From Cryobacterium glaciale (GTDB lineage: Bacteria > Actinomycetota > Actinomycetes > Actinomycetales > Microbacteriaceae), in the NCBI RefSeq assembly GCF_004402535.1, contig NZ_SOEY01000006.1, positions 186,001-250,000 of the forward strand: 64,000 bases of DNA, in the 5' to 3' direction. Numbering within the stretch: position 1 is the stretch's first letter; each line of letters begins with the position of its first letter. This document shows positions 45,363 through 55,170 of the stretch, piece after piece. The position numbers and the translations under genes were made by a program. The notes beneath the pieces were generated by a model. That model had not been told where the DNA came from and did no database searches. It saw only the letters and a list, made by a program, of their open reading frames with translations.

Positions 45363-45363
45363 G

Positions 45364-45903
45364 TCAGGCCTCACTTTCGTCTTGATGGGCCGGGGCGGCG
45401 GCCGTTACGGCAATGGTTCGGATCGAGTCGACGAGGCGAGCCCGATCATTCGGATCGATGATGCGAAAGAAGCTGTCGACAGCGCGGCGGTCAGCGGTAC
45501 CGGCGGCCAGACGCCAGGATAGGCGCACGAGTCCGTCTGTCTCGACGGCCCGGTCGATGGCGACCTGGGCGGAACCGACCGCGTCGATGGCGTCGGCCGG
45601 AACGAACACGGGCTGGTTGCCGTCGAGGTCGAGGATGATTCCGGCCTCCGTCACCACCAGGGCGGCGCGGGCGCGAAAGCCCAGGCCGGCAATGGCGAGC
45701 CGTTCGAGCGGCGCGTCCCGCGGAGTCGTCGCCACATAATAGGCTTCGGCGTCGGCGAGGTAGACCCCTGCGGTCTCCGGCACGGGGTAGCCGGCGGTGA
45801 GCGCCGCATCCCGTCGGCTGCGCTTTCGCCAGCTGCGCCACATGAGAATCAAAACGCCGAGCAGGACGAGCGCCGTGATGATGGCCGGAATGGTCCTATC
45901 CAT
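45364..45903 (-). CDS. PH-like domain membrane-anchored protein of the pyr operon
   Basis: 179 aa. One N-terminal membrane helix (about 7-23, [15 protein letters not shown]), a basic stop (RSWRKRSRR), then a soluble beta-rich domain ([20 protein letters not shown]). Homologues lie between pyrC and carA in many actinobacteria and are annotated as PH-like or transporter; the function is unknown. It overlaps the pyrC 3' end by 8 bases, so it is a standing part of the operon. Confidence 0.8.
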   Translation of the reverse strand: MDRTIPAIITALVLLGVLILMWRSWRKRSRRDAALTAGYPVPETAGVYLADAEAYYVATTPRDAPLERLAIAGLGFRARAALVVTEAGIILDLDGNQPVFVPADAIDAVGSAQVAIDRAVETDGLVRLSWRLAAGTADRRAVDSFFRIIDPNDRARLVDSIRTIAVTAAAPAHQDESEA

Positions 45904-47248
45904 GGGTGACCACTCCGCTCGCGTGGCCGGCTATCTCGAGGTTGCTGCGCACGGAGCCATCAAGCACGGTGGCGTAGCCGCGATGGAACGTTGCCCGCAC
46001 CTCGCCGGGGAGGGTCATCGACAGGTACGGCGAGTTCGTGCTCGTGCCGGCGAGGTCGGCGCGACCGAATACGCGGGTCGCTCGAGGGTCGTACAGGGTC
46101 AGTTCGGCCGGCGACCCGACCGCGATCGGATTGCCCTGACCGGTCACTCGCCCGATGCGGGCGGGGGTACGCGAGAGCACGCGTTCGATGTCGGCCCAGC
46201 CGAGCAGCCCGGTCGCCACGACCGCAGCGTGCACGACCGATAGAGCCGATTCCAGCCCGATCATGCCGTTGGCGGCGGCATCCCATTCGCAGTCCTTGCT
46301 TTCGACTGGATGCGGAGCGTGGTCGGTCGCGACGATGTCGATCGTGCCGTCGGCGAGTCCGGCGCGCAGGGCCTCGACGTCTTCCCGGCTGCGCAGCGGC
46401 GGGTTCACCTTGAAGCGGGCATCGTAACCGCGAACGAGGTCTTCAGTGAGCAGCAGATGGTGCGGCGTGACCTCGGCCGTCACGTTGATGCCGCGCGCCT
46501 TCGCCCAGCGGATCACATCGACCGAGCCGGCCGTCGAGACGTGGCAGACGTGCAGCCGCGATCCGACGTGCTCGGCCAGCAGCACGTCCCTGGCGATGAT
46601 CGACTCTTCGGCGACGGCCGGCCAGCCAACGAGGCCGAGTTCGCCGGAGAGGGCGCCCTCGTTCATCTGTGCTTTCTCGGTGAGGCGCGGTTCCTGCGAG
46701 TGCTGCGCGATGACGCCGTCGAAGGCCTTCACGTATTCGAGGGCGCGGCGCATGAGGAGCGGGTCTGAGACGCAGAAGCCATCGTCAGAGAACACTCGTA
46801 CCCGAGCTCGACTCGAGGCCATCGCGCCGAGTTCGGCGAGTTGCTTGCCCGCCAGGCCCACGGTGACAGCGCCGATCGGCTGCACGTCGACGTAGCCGGC
46901 ACTTTCACCGAGCGCGAGCACCTGCTCGACCACCCCGGCGGTGTCCTGCGCCGGCAGGGTGTTCGCCATGGCGAACACGCTCGTGAACCCGCCGCGGGCC
47001 GCCGCGCGGCTGCCGCTCAGCACGGTCTCACTGTGTTCGTAGCCCGGTTCACGCAGGTGGGCGTGCAGGTCGACCAGGCCGGGCAGCGCAATGAGCCCGT
47101 CGGCGTCGATCACGATCGCTCCACTCTGCGACAGGCCCGTCCCCAGCTCGGCGATCCGCCCACCATCCAGACGGATGTCCGTGCCCGTGCCGTCCGGAAG
47201 GGTCGCGCCGCGAATCAACCAGCGTTGGGCATTTCCGTCAATCGACAT
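45896..47248 (-). CDS. pyrC: dihydroorotase
   Basis: 450 aa, class [14 protein letters not shown] carries the first zinc ligands, and [20 protein letters not shown] has the later catalytic Asp. It closes carbamoyl aspartate to dihydroorotate. ATG at 47248 has AAGGAATC before it; a GTG at 47269 is less likely. It overlaps the pyrB 3' end by 11 bases. Confidence 0.97.
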   Translation of the reverse strand: MSIDGNAQRWLIRGATLPDGTGTDIRLDGGRIAELGTGLSQSGAIVIDADGLIALPGLVDLHAHLREPGYEHSETVLSGSRAAARGGFTSVFAMANTLPAQDTAGVVEQVLALGESAGYVDVQPIGAVTVGLAGKQLAELGAMASSRARVRVFSDDGFCVSDPLLMRRALEYVKAFDGVIAQHSQEPRLTEKAQMNEGALSGELGLVGWPAVAEESIIARDVLLAEHVGSRLHVCHVSTAGSVDVIRWAKARGINVTAEVTPHHLLLTEDLVRGYDARFKVNPPLRSREDVEALRAGLADGTIDIVATDHAPHPVESKDCEWDAAANGMIGLESALSVVHAAVVATGLLGWADIERVLSRTPARIGRVTGQGNPIAVGSPAELTLYDPRATRVFGRADLAGTSTNSPYLSMTLPGEVRATFHRGYATVLDGSVRSNLEIAGHASGVVTHG

Positions 47249-48200
47249 TCTTCGATTCCTTCCGGTCACCGGATAAGAGCAGGTACAGTGCGGCCATTCG
47301 CACGGAGACGCCGTTCGTGACCTGTTCGAGCACGGTCGAATTGGCGGAGTCAGCGGCCGCCGACGAGATCTCGAGGCCGCGATTCATCGGGCCGGGGTGC
47401 ATGACAATGCTAGCCGGACCGAGCCGGCCGAATCGCGCGTCATCGAGGCCCCAGACCCGGGAGTACTCGCGGCTGCTCGGAAAGAAGGCCGCGCTCATCC
47501 GTTCGGTCTGGATGCGCAGCATCATGACGACGTCGGGGCCGGCATCGATCGCATCATCGAGGTCGAAGCTGAATCGGGCCGGCCAGAGGGTGGTATCGCT
47601 CGGCAATAGGGTGGGCGGGGCGACGAACGTGACCTCCGCGCCGAGGGTGGTCAGCAGCCACAGGTTCGAGCGGGCCACCCGGGAGTGGAGGACGTCGCCG
47701 ACGATCGTGACGGTGACCCCGTCGAGACCCCTGCCGCGGGAGGCCTGGCCGTGGATGCGGCGACGGATGGTGAAGGCGTCGAGCAGGGCCTGGGTGGGAT
47801 GTTCGTGGGTGCCGTCGCCGGCGTTGATGATGCCCGCGTCGATCCACCCACTGGCGGCGAGCACTTCCGGGGCGCCGGAGGCCGGGTGGCGGATGACGAC
47901 ACCGTCGGCGCCGATCGCGGCGAGGGTCTGCGCGGTGTCCTTCAGGCTTTCGCCCTTCGATACGCTCGAGCCCTTGGCGCTGAAGTTGATCACATCGGCG
48001 CTCAGCCGTTTGGCGGCCGCCTCGAACGAGATGCGGGTGCGGGTGGAGTCTTCGAAGAACAGGTTGACGACGGTCTTGCCGCGCAGGGTCGGGAGCTTCT
48101 TGACCTCGCGCTGGGCGACATCCGCCATGTCTTCGGCAATGTCGAGCAGGTTGACGGCCTCGTCGCGGGTGAGGTCCTTGGTCGAGAGGAGATGTCTCAT
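47238..48200 (-). CDS. pyrB: aspartate carbamoyltransferase catalytic subunit
   Basis: 320 aa. [19 protein letters not shown] binds carbamoyl phosphate; [11 protein letters not shown] and [12 protein letters not shown] bind aspartate. No regulatory PyrI partner is present. Its ATG overlaps the pyrR stop as ATGA, giving coupled translation with the regulator. Confidence 0.97.
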   Translation of the reverse strand: MRHLLSTKDLTRDEAVNLLDIAEDMADVAQREVKKLPTLRGKTVVNLFFEDSTRTRISFEAAAKRLSADVINFSAKGSSVSKGESLKDTAQTLAAIGADGVVIRHPASGAPEVLAASGWIDAGIINAGDGTHEHPTQALLDAFTIRRRIHGQASRGRGLDGVTVTIVGDVLHSRVARSNLWLLTTLGAEVTFVAPPTLLPSDTTLWPARFSFDLDDAIDAGPDVVMMLRIQTERMSAAFFPSSREYSRVWGLDDARFGRLGPASIVMHPGPMNRGLEISSAAADSANSTVLEQVTNGVSVRMAALYLLLSGDRKESKNVD

Positions 48201-48739
48201 CGGTTGCTCCTGCCGTCGATCGAGACGAATTCGTCGCCGTCGATCTCCTCGAGGTGCACGTTGATGCGCTCATCGGTTGCCGTCGGCAGGTTGCGGCCGA
48301 CGAAGTCGGCGCGGATGGGCAACTCGCGGTGCCCGCGATCGACGAGAACGGCCAGCCGCACGATGGTCGGGCGGCCGTGGTCCCCGAGGGCGTCGAGGGC
48401 GCTGCGGATGGTGCGTCCCGAATACAGCACGTCGTCGACGAGCACGACCGTGGCGCCGTTGACGCTGCCTGGCATCTGGGTTCGGGACGGCGTGCGGGTG
48501 CGGCCATGCGCGAGATCGTCGCGGTACAGAGTGACGTCGAGCGACCCGACCCGCACTGCTGTTGCTGCGGGCTCGATGCGCTGGATGATCTCGGCGATGC
48601 GGCGGGCAAGAATGACGCCGCGGGTTGGGATGCCGAGAATGACGAGGTTGTCCGGGCCCCGATTGGACTCCAAGATCTCGTGGGAGATTCGAGTCAACGC
48701 GCGGGTGATGTCAGCCTGAGTGAGCACAATGTGCGCCAA
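48197..48739 (-). CDS. pyrR: PyrR: pyr operon RNA-binding regulator / uracil phosphoribosyltransferase
   Basis: 180 aa. [17 protein letters not shown] and the PRPP loop [19 protein letters not shown] are intact. With UMP or UTP bound it binds a hairpin in pyr mRNA and lowers expression. The start is TTG at 48739 with AGGAGG seven bases upstream. A hairpin with the PyrR-type hexaloop lies three bases above that site, so the gene probably controls its own translation and that of the operon it heads. Confidence 0.95.
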   Translation of the reverse strand: MAHIVLTQADITRALTRISHEILESNRGPDNLVILGIPTRGVILARRIAEIIQRIEPAATAVRVGSLDVTLYRDDLAHGRTRTPSRTQMPGSVNGATVVLVDDVLYSGRTIRSALDALGDHGRPTIVRLAVLVDRGHRELPIRADFVGRNLPTATDERINVHLEEIDGDEFVSIDGRSNR

Positions 48740-48746
48740 ATGCCGA

Positions 48747-48771
48747 CCTCCTTCCCCGTCTCACAGGACGG
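48747..48771 (-). promoter_or_regulatory. PyrR-binding hairpin overlapping the pyrR translation start region
   Basis: Minus strand CCGTC-CTGTGA-GACGG (48756-48771) is a 5-bp stem capped by a hexaloop that fits the C-N-G-N-G-A loop of PyrR binding sites. The AGGAGG ribosome binding site is at 48747-48752. There is no terminator between the hairpin and the start, which favours translational repression, as described for Mycobacterium smegmatis PyrR, over attenuation. TAGAAT at 48799-48804 may be the -10, with no clear -35. Confidence 0.65.
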
Positions 48772-48832
48772 ATCATTAAAGGATGTCTGAATGGGTCCAT
48801 TCTAGCCCGTGGTGAACCGGTGGAGCGACCCT

Positions 48833-49837
48833 TCAGAACGCGGCAGCAACGAAAGCGGAGAATTCGGCCGTGTCGGTGAGGCTGCCGGTGTACAGCAGGC
48901 CGTCAACGAGCACGGTCGGGGTGCCTTCGACGGAGTCGATCTCCGCGCCGTCGATGGGGCCGGTGAGGGCAGCCTCTGTGTTCGCCTGCGACCAGCCCTC
49001 GTAGACCCCGGAATCGACGCAGTCGATAATGCTGACCGGGCCGGTCGCCAGGTCGGCGAGTTCGCCATTGCTCAGCCCGGGCGTCTGTTCGAGCGGCTGA
49101 TTGGCGAACAGCGACGACAGGAGCGCGAGGGTCTCATTCGGGTTCAGCGTGGCCTGGCAGGTGAGAGCTGCGGAGGCGCGGCTGGAGTAGTCGGTGCCCT
49201 GGGACATGCGGTCGAGAAAGGTGAGCGAGTGCACCCGGAGGGTGATGACGCCGCTCTCTACCCCGGCAAGCAGCAGTTCACCATTGGCGTCCTCGAACTG
49301 GGCGCAGAACGGGCACATCGGGTCGACGTATTCGTCGATGATGACCGCTCCGGTGCCGAATTCGAGATAGCCGCCGTCGAAATCGGCGGCGCCCAACTGC
49401 CCGGTCGGCAGCGGCGCGCTCGATTCCGGCTCGCTCGATTCGGGCACTGACGGTTGCCGTGCTGACGACGAGGTCGCGCTGCCCGGGATCGAGCTGGAAT
49501 CAATGGCGACGAACGCTGCGATAGCGGAGGCGAAGATGATCGCGAACACGACGAGAATGGCAAACACGGCCGTGGCGATATACCCGATGATGAGACCGGC
49601 GAGGGCGAAACCGCGGCCCAGTTCGCCGCGAGCCCGAATCTGCCCGAGGGCGATGTGCCCCGTGATGATGGCAACGAGACCGATGAAGAACGACGACACG
49701 AACGACACAATGGCCAGGGTGTTCGTCTTGGGCGCGGTCACGAACGGCGGCCTCGGCGCGCCCGACGGCGACACCGGCCGGTACGGGGTGGGCTGAACCG
49801 GCTGGTCGCGCGGTACGTCGGGTCCGGTGCTGTCCAT
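48833..49837 (-). CDS. DUF4190-DsbA/thioredoxin-like membrane protein
   Basis: 334 aa. A Pro-rich cytosolic start, then two to three membrane helices of a DUF4190 module (about 40-112, including GHIALGQIRARGELGRGFAL), a Ser/Pro/Glu linker, and an extracytoplasmic thioredoxin-fold domain with the CPFC active site (VDPMCPFCAQF) and a later cis-Pro loop (VEGTPTVLVDG). It likely oxidises or reduces cysteines of exported proteins. ATG at 49837 is preceded by GAAGGAC. It lies between nusB and pyrR on the same strand. Confidence 0.82.
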   Translation of the reverse strand: MDSTGPDVPRDQPVQPTPYRPVSPSGAPRPPFVTAPKTNTLAIVSFVSSFFIGLVAIITGHIALGQIRARGELGRGFALAGLIIGYIATAVFAILVVFAIIFASAIAAFVAIDSSSIPGSATSSSARQPSVPESSEPESSAPLPTGQLGAADFDGGYLEFGTGAVIIDEYVDPMCPFCAQFEDANGELLLAGVESGVITLRVHSLTFLDRMSQGTDYSSRASAALTCQATLNPNETLALLSSLFANQPLEQTPGLSNGELADLATGPVSIIDCVDSGVYEGWSQANTEAALTGPIDGAEIDSVEGTPTVLVDGLLYTGSLTDTAEFSAFVAAAF

Positions 49838-49912
49838 GTGCGTGTCCTTCGGTGACAAGAGGCGAATACGGCAGGAGCCGACTCGGCCGATCGGGCGGTT
49901 GGCCCGACGTGA

Positions 49913-50332
49913 TCAGGCCGAGGGAGCGGTCTGGGCGATCTTGCCGAGCAGTCCGTTGACGAAGCCGGCCGAGTCATCCGTGGAGAGGATCTTGGCGGCC
50001 TCGACGGCTTCATCGATGGCGACGGCGTGCGGCACGGCGTCGTTGTAGAGAATTTCCCAGATACCGATGCGCAGAATGGCGCGATCGATGTTGGGCATGC
50101 GGGCGAGCGACCAACCCTGCGAGTACGTCTCGATCAGTTCATCGATTTCTTCACGGTGGTCGACGACGCCGTCCACGAGTTCACGAGCATAGAGCCAGGA
50201 AGCGAGTCGGGCCGGCTCGCTCGCGGCGCGCTCGGCCTCGACGCTAAGCGACTCCGGAATGCTGATCTGGCGCACATCGGCGGCGTACAGAATGTCAATG
50301 GCGCGCTTGCGAGCCTTGGTCCGTGCGCTCAT
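49913..50332 (-). CDS. nusB: transcription antitermination factor NusB
   Basis: 139 aa, all helical. [36 protein letters not shown] and [14 protein letters not shown]...[11 protein letters not shown] segments are characteristic. With NusE it binds boxA of rRNA leaders. The ATG overlaps the efp stop (ATGA). Confidence 0.96.
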   Translation of the reverse strand: MSARTKARKRAIDILYAADVRQISIPESLSVEAERAASEPARLASWLYARELVDGVVDHREEIDELIETYSQGWSLARMPNIDRAILRIGIWEILYNDAVPHAVAIDEAVEAAKILSTDDSAGFVNGLLGKIAQTAPSA

Positions 50333-50892
50333 TCGTTGACGCGGCCGAGGTAGTCGCCGGTGCGGGTGTCGACCTTGACCTTGGTGCCCTGTTCCAGGAA
50401 CAACGGAACCTGAATCTGGTAACCGGTCTCCACTGTCGCCGGCTTGGTGCCGCCGGTGGAACGGTCGCCCTGCAGGCCAGGCTCGGTGTAGGTGATTTCC
50501 AGGGTGACGGAGGCCGGCAGCTCGACATAGAGCGGGTTACCGTTGTGCAGGGCAACGGTCACGGCCTGGTTTTCGAGCATGAAGTTGCTGGCATCGCCGA
50601 CGACGGCGGCGGACACGGTGATCTGGTCGTAGTCGGCGACGTCCATGAAGACGTAGGCGTCGCCGTCGTTGTACAGGTATTGGAAGTCGCGACGGTCGAC
50701 GTTTTCGGTCTCGATCTTGGCGCCGGCGTTGAAGGTGCGGTCAACGGTCTTGCCCGAGACGACGTTCTTCATCTTGGTGCGAACGAAGGCGCCACCCTTG
50801 CCCGGCTTGACGTGCTGAAACTCGACGACGGCCCAAAGCTGGCCATCCATGTTGAGTACGACGCCGTTTCTGATATCAGCGGTAGAAGCCAT
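50329..50892 (-). CDS. efp: elongation factor P
   Basis: 187 aa, three beta-barrel domains. The tip loop [14 protein letters not shown] places Lys32 at the position that contacts the P-site tRNA. It rescues ribosomes stalled at polyproline. ATG at 50892 gives [10 protein letters not shown]; a longer frame to 50991 runs through the promoter and is discarded. Confidence 0.97.
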   Translation of the reverse strand: MASTADIRNGVVLNMDGQLWAVVEFQHVKPGKGGAFVRTKMKNVVSGKTVDRTFNAGAKIETENVDRRDFQYLYNDGDAYVFMDVADYDQITVSAAVVGDASNFMLENQAVTVALHNGNPLYVELPASVTLEITYTEPGLQGDRSTGGTKPATVETGYQIQVPLFLEQGTKVKVDTRTGDYLGRVNE

Positions 50893-50948
50893 GGGAGGGG
50901 TGTTCCGTTCAATTGATAAGGTGCGCGGGTGCAAATGGCACCTTGTCG

Positions 50949-50977
50949 AGTCTACGTGTCCCAGCCTCAGGTGCCAA
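50949..50977 (-). promoter_or_regulatory. sigma-A type promoter of efp-nusB
   Basis: TTGGCA (50972-50977), exactly 17 bases, TAGACT (50949-50954) on the minus strand. The predicted start is near 50942, giving a leader of about 50 bases before the efp ATG. This is the best promoter in the window by consensus. Confidence 0.65.
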
Positions 50978-50997
50978 AGGCACGATCGCAATATGGA

Positions 50998-51432
50998 TCA
51001 CGGCGCGGTGACGAAATCCAGCGCCAGCCGATACGAGTCGAAGCCGAGGCCGGCGATGACGCCGGTCGCGATGGCGCTCACGACACTCGTGTGGCGAAAC
51101 GTTTCGCGGGCGTGCGGGTTGGAAATGTGCACCTCGATCAGGAGCAGACCGGCCTTGGTCACAAGGGCAGCGGCGTCTCGCAGAGCGTAGCTGTAGTGGG
51201 TGAACGCTGCCGGGTTGAGGATGACCGGCATCCGCTCGTCGACGGCTTCGTACAGCCAGTGGATGAGTTCGGCCTCGTCATCGGTCTGCCGCAGGTCGAT
51301 GTTCACCCCGGCCCGAGCGGAGGCGACCAGCAGTGCGCGCAGGTCGTCCAGGTTCGCCGACCCGTACACATCGGGCTCGCGACTGCCGAGGCGCCCGAGG
51401 TTCGGACCGTTCAGAACCAGCACTGTACTCAT
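50998..51432 (-). CDS. aroQ: type II 3-dehydroquinate dehydratase
   Basis: 144 aa. LVLNGPNLGRLGSREPDVYG has the catalytic Arg/Tyr loop; NPAAFTHYSYALRDA and EVHISNPHARETFRH complete the active site. It acts between AroB and AroE in the shikimate pathway. The gene is cut off from the other aro genes by a plus-strand cassette. It has no ribosome binding site; TAGGCT ends six bases before the ATG. Confidence 0.97.
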   Translation of the reverse strand: MSTVLVLNGPNLGRLGSREPDVYGSANLDDLRALLVASARAGVNIDLRQTDDEAELIHWLYEAVDERMPVILNPAAFTHYSYALRDAAALVTKAGLLLIEVHISNPHARETFRHTSVVSAIATGVIAGLGFDSYRLALDFVTAP

Positions 51433-51438
51433 TCACTC

Positions 51439-51444
51439 AGCCTA
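51439..51444 (-). promoter_or_regulatory. leaderless -10 element of aroQ
   Basis: TAGGCT, then GAGTGA, then ATG at 51432. No -35 match is visible in the GC-rich sequence upstream. Confidence 0.55.
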
Positions 51445-51477
51445 GGCCGTGGGCACCGGCCGACGGGCCGCCACCGG

Positions 51478-51882
51478 TCAGGGCGCAAGCACCGCGACGC
51501 CGTCGTCGTACGCGACGAACAGGCCGGTGATGCGCATGAGCTTGCCGAAGGATTGGGTCAGTTCGACGGCCCAGGCCTGGTCTGGAGCGGTCAGGGCGGC
51601 CGAACCCGGCCGTTCCAGCGTCACGATAATGCTGCCGCCGGGAGCCTCGCGGGCCAGGATGTCGGTGATCCGGACGGCGAAAGGCCGCACCGAACCCGGT
51701 TCGGGACGCAGTGGAATGCCGTCGATGGGAATCAGCATGGTGAGCTGTTGCCCGTGGGCGTCAAGCAGGATGAGCCAGAGCTGCCGGCGGATGGCGTGGC
51801 CGACCAGGTCGAAGACCCGTGCTCTGGCCTGCTCCGGAGTGGTCACGGGCGGGGCATCGTCGATGTTCACTGTAATAGTCAT
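51478..51882 (-). CDS. conserved hypothetical protein
   Basis: About 134 aa from ATG at 51882 (a GTG at 51915 would add 11 residues). Soluble, mixed alpha/beta, with RRQLWLILLDAHGQQLTMLIP in the middle and SIIVTLERPGSAALTAPDQA later; no known catalytic motif. From memory, similar proteins of unknown function occur across Microbacteriaceae. CAGGCT six bases before the ATG echoes the leaderless TAGGCT pattern with one change. It is divergent from the GAF regulator; 51883-52093 between them shows no further gene. Confidence 0.6.
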   Translation of the reverse strand: MTITVNIDDAPPVTTPEQARARVFDLVGHAIRRQLWLILLDAHGQQLTMLIPIDGIPLRPEPGSVRPFAVRITDILAREAPGGSIIVTLERPGSAALTAPDQAWAVELTQSFGKLMRITGLFVAYDDGVAVLAP

Positions 51883-52093
51883 GGGGCCAGCCTGAGGCGG
51901 TGCGCCAGTACGCACCAGTTGTCCCCAGAAAAAGTACGGTTGGCCCGGCTTGTGGATAATCTCCGACGAGGCCGTCCACGCTGCGACTGTGAATGCCCGT
52001 CGTTCCGACGGATCGGCTCTGCTGTGCCCGTAGAATGAAAATCCGATGGTGGCTGCGGCCGCACCCGACCACTGCTAACGGAGGCAGACGCTC

Positions 52094-53458
52094 ATGGGAT
52101 ACGGCTTGAAGAGTTCTTCATCGGTCCCGACCGGCGACGCGCGGGAGAGCATTGTCGCCCTGGAACGGGCCCACGAATCCGCGATGACGGACCGGGTCTT
52201 TCAAACCGGCGTGCGCAAGCTCGTGCAGGATTCCTGGCAGCGTTCGCTGTCTTTGAGCCTCAACCCGTCGAGCGTGGCACCGGAGCGGGCGCTGACCGAC
52301 GCCGAGTTGCGGGACCTGCGCAACCAGCATCCGCTCGCCGCGGTGTTACCGGTCGTGCACAACCTGCTGATCCGTCATGCGGTCGACGCCGAGCTGATCG
52401 TCGCCATCGGTGACGAGTCAGGTCGATTGCTCTGGATCGACGGTGACCGGGTGCTGCGCCGCCGGGTTGAGGAAATGCTGTTCGTCGAGGGCGCCGACTG
52501 GTCGGAAAGCCGTGTCGGAACGAGTGCACCGGGCACCGCCCTCGCCCTGGACCGCGGCATCCAAATTCGACGCGCCGAACACTTCAACGCCCTGGCACAC
52601 CCGTGGAGCTGCACGGCCGTGCCCATTCACGACCCGGACACGGGCAGGATCCTCGGCGTCATCGACATCACCGGCGGTGACCAGGCGGTCGCCCCGCAAA
52701 CTCTGCCCCTGGTCGAGGCCGCCGTCGCCGCGATGGAGGCGGAGCTGCGCATCCAACGCCTGGGCCGCCCGGAGGCTTCGCCGCCCGCCCACCGGTCGCG
52801 CGTGTCGCTATCGACGAGCGTGCCGCGACTCGCACCGGCCGTGTTGACTGTGCTCGGCACCGATCACGGCCAGTTGCAGTGCGGCGGCAGCACAGTGGAT
52901 GTCTCGCCGCGCCACACCGAGATCCTCACGCTCCTGGCCTGGCACCGCGAAGGACTCTCCGCCGATCGTTTGGCCGGCTATCTCTTTGATCAGGACACAG
53001 CGGTGGAGACGCTGCGCGCCGAAATGGTGCGCGTGCGCAAGGTACTCGCCCTGCTTGACGCTCCGATCACGATCACCTCCCGCCCCTATCGGTTGGAATC
53101 CCGGCTCGAACTCGATGCCCAGCAGGTGTTGGCTTTTTTGGAGCGCGGCGCCCACCGGGTGGCTCTCGGCGCCTACCGCGGCGCGGTGCTCCCAGGATCG
53201 TCGGCGCCCGGAATCATTGAAATCCGTTCAGAAGTGAGCAGCAGACTGCGTGAGGCGATGCTCGCCGATGCTTCGGTCGACCTGCTGCTGACCTACGCGC
53301 GCACCGAAGAAGCCACCTGGGACACCGAGGTCTGGCGGGCCTGTCTCGAGCTGCTTCCGGCCCGGTCGCCCAAACGAGCGACGGTCGTGGCACATCTTGC
53401 GCGCATCGAAGACGAAATCGGCGGACAGCGCAACATTCTGCAACGTTTCCACTCCTAG
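52094..53458 (+). CDS. GAF-domain transcriptional regulator of the aldehyde dehydrogenase
   Basis: 454 aa. An N-terminal segment with [14 protein letters not shown] leads into a GAF sensor (about 60-200; [50 protein letters not shown]). The start resembles AcoR-type activators, but there is no AAA+ or Fis-type module. The C-terminal part (about 255-454) looks like a winged helix-type domain ([36 protein letters not shown]). It probably senses a small molecule and controls the dehydrogenase 56 bases downstream. GGAGG lies nine bases before the ATG. Confidence 0.82.
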   Translation: MGYGLKSSSSVPTGDARESIVALERAHESAMTDRVFQTGVRKLVQDSWQRSLSLSLNPSSVAPERALTDAELRDLRNQHPLAAVLPVVHNLLIRHAVDAELIVAIGDESGRLLWIDGDRVLRRRVEEMLFVEGADWSESRVGTSAPGTALALDRGIQIRRAEHFNALAHPWSCTAVPIHDPDTGRILGVIDITGGDQAVAPQTLPLVEAAVAAMEAELRIQRLGRPEASPPAHRSRVSLSTSVPRLAPAVLTVLGTDHGQLQCGGSTVDVSPRHTEILTLLAWHREGLSADRLAGYLFDQDTAVETLRAEMVRVRKVLALLDAPITITSRPYRLESRLELDAQQVLAFLERGAHRVALGAYRGAVLPGSSAPGIIEIRSEVSSRLREAMLADASVDLLLTYARTEEATWDTEVWRACLELLPARSPKRATVVAHLARIEDEIGGQRNILQRFHS

Positions 53459-53514
53459 AGTCGGATCAGGCCGCAGGTTTGCGAGCCCGACACCGTCGTC
53501 GAAATAGGAGTGAC

Positions 53515-55038
53515 ATGACCGTCTATGCAGCCCCCGGAACACCCGGCTCGAAAGTTACCTTCAAGTCTCGGTACGAGAACTGGATCGGCGGCGAATGGGT
53601 CGCCCCGGTCAAGGGCCAGTACTTCGAAGACATCACCCCCGTCACCGGCAAACCGTTCGCCGAGGTCGCGCGCGGCACCGCCGAAGACATCGAGCTGGCC
53701 CTCGACGCCGCCCACAAAGCCGCACCAGCCTGGGGCAAGACCAGCGCCACCGAGCGCGCTGCCGTACTCAACCGGATCGCCGACGTGATCGACGCCAACA
53801 CCGAGATGCTGGCCGTCGCTGAGACCTGGGACAACGGCAAGGCCGTGCGCGAAACGATCAATGCCGACATCCCGCTCGCCGCCGACCATTTCCGCTACTT
53901 CGCCTCGGCTATTCGCGCCCAGGACGGCGACCACGCCCAGCTCGACGGCGACACCGTCTCGTACCAGTTCCACGAACCGCTCGGCGTCGTCGGCCAGATC
54001 ATTCCCTGGAACTTCCCCATTTTGATGGCCGTCTGGAAGCTCGCCCCCGCCCTCGCCGCCGGCAACGCAATCGTGCTCAAGCCCGCCGAGCAGACGCCGG
54101 TCTCGATTCTCGTGCTGATGGAACTCATCGGCGATATCCTGCCCCCCGGCGTGGTCAACGTTGTCAACGGTTTCGGGCTCGAAGCCGGCAAGCCGCTCGC
54201 GTCGAGCAACCGTATCCGCAAGATCGCGTTCACCGGTGAGACCACGACCGGCCGTCTCATCCTGCAGTACGCCTCCGCGAACATCATTCCCTCCACCGTG
54301 GAGCTCGGCGGTAAGAGCCCCAACATTTTCTTCAGCGACGTCGCCCAGGAGAAGGACGCGTTCTACGACAAGGCCCAGGAAGGCTTCGTGTTGTTCGCCT
54401 TCAACCAGGGCGAGGTCTGCACGGCCCCGAGCCGCGCGCTGCTGCAGAAGCCGATCTACGACAGCTTCCTCGGCGACGCCGTCACCCGGGCCAGCAAGAT
54501 CATCCAGGGCAACCCGCTCGACACCGACACCCAGATGGGCGCCCAGGCCAGTAACGACCAGCTCGAGAAGATTTTGTCCTACATCGATATCGGCACCAAG
54601 GAGGGCGCCAGGCTCGCCCTCGGAGGCGAACGCGCCGACCTCGGCGGTGACCTCACCGACGGCTACTACGTGCAGCCGACCATCTTCGAGGGACACAACA
54701 AGATGCGGCTGTTCCAGGAGGAGATCTTCGGGCCGGTGCTCGCCGTGACGAGCTTCACCGACTACGACGATGCCATCTCGATCGCCAACGACACCATCTA
54801 CGGCCTCGGTGCCGGCGTCTGGTCGCGCAACGGCAACGTCGCCTACCGGGCCGGCCGCGACATTCAGGCCGGCCGGGTCTGGGTCAACAACTATCACGCC
54901 TACCCGGCCGGCGCCGCCTTCGGTGGCTACAAGAGTTCCGGCATCGGCCGAGAGAACAACAAGCTCGCACTCGGCCACTACCAGCAGACCAAGAACCTGC
55001 TGGTGTCGTACTCCGAAAACAAGCTCGGCTTCTTCTAA
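53515..55038 (+). CDS. NAD-dependent aldehyde dehydrogenase, ExaC/AldB-like
   Basis: 507 aa. The catalytic Cys is in [15 protein letters not shown], the general base Glu in [12 protein letters not shown], and the coenzyme region in [19 protein letters not shown]. High similarity in pattern to acetaldehyde and chloroacetaldehyde dehydrogenases that pair with a GAF regulator and a DUF779 protein. It oxidises an aldehyde to the acid. ATG at 53515 follows AGGAG at four bases; the longer frame from 53479 has no binding site. Confidence 0.94.
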   Translation: MTVYAAPGTPGSKVTFKSRYENWIGGEWVAPVKGQYFEDITPVTGKPFAEVARGTAEDIELALDAAHKAAPAWGKTSATERAAVLNRIADVIDANTEMLAVAETWDNGKAVRETINADIPLAADHFRYFASAIRAQDGDHAQLDGDTVSYQFHEPLGVVGQIIPWNFPILMAVWKLAPALAAGNAIVLKPAEQTPVSILVLMELIGDILPPGVVNVVNGFGLEAGKPLASSNRIRKIAFTGETTTGRLILQYASANIIPSTVELGGKSPNIFFSDVAQEKDAFYDKAQEGFVLFAFNQGEVCTAPSRALLQKPIYDSFLGDAVTRASKIIQGNPLDTDTQMGAQASNDQLEKILSYIDIGTKEGARLALGGERADLGGDLTDGYYVQPTIFEGHNKMRLFQEEIFGPVLAVTSFTDYDDAISIANDTIYGLGAGVWSRNGNVAYRAGRDIQAGRVWVNNYHAYPAGAAFGGYKSSGIGRENNKLALGHYQQTKNLLVSYSENKLGFF

Positions 55039-55101
55039 GCCATTCGTTCCGGTCTGCGGCAACGCTCCCGTCGGGTGGGAGTTCGCTGCAGGTCTGGCCC
55101 G

Positions 55102-55142
55102 GGGGCTGCCGACGACGTAACGTCGTAGGCAGCCCCTTTTTT
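55102..55142 (+). terminator. rho-independent terminator after the aldehyde dehydrogenase
   Basis: Stem GGGGCTGCC-GACGAC / GTCGT-A-GGCAGCCCC with loop GTAAC, followed by T6. It lies between the dehydrogenase and the DUF779 gene, so it either ends the transcript or lets only part of it through. Confidence 0.85.
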
Positions 55143-55170
55143 CACTTGTCTTTTGCAGAAAGGTCCGTCA

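Noticed and set aside
53455-55062. 535-codon minus-strand open frame opposite the aldehyde dehydrogenase
   Set aside because: The plus frame has all dehydrogenase motifs plus a binding site and terminator; the minus frame is a shadow.
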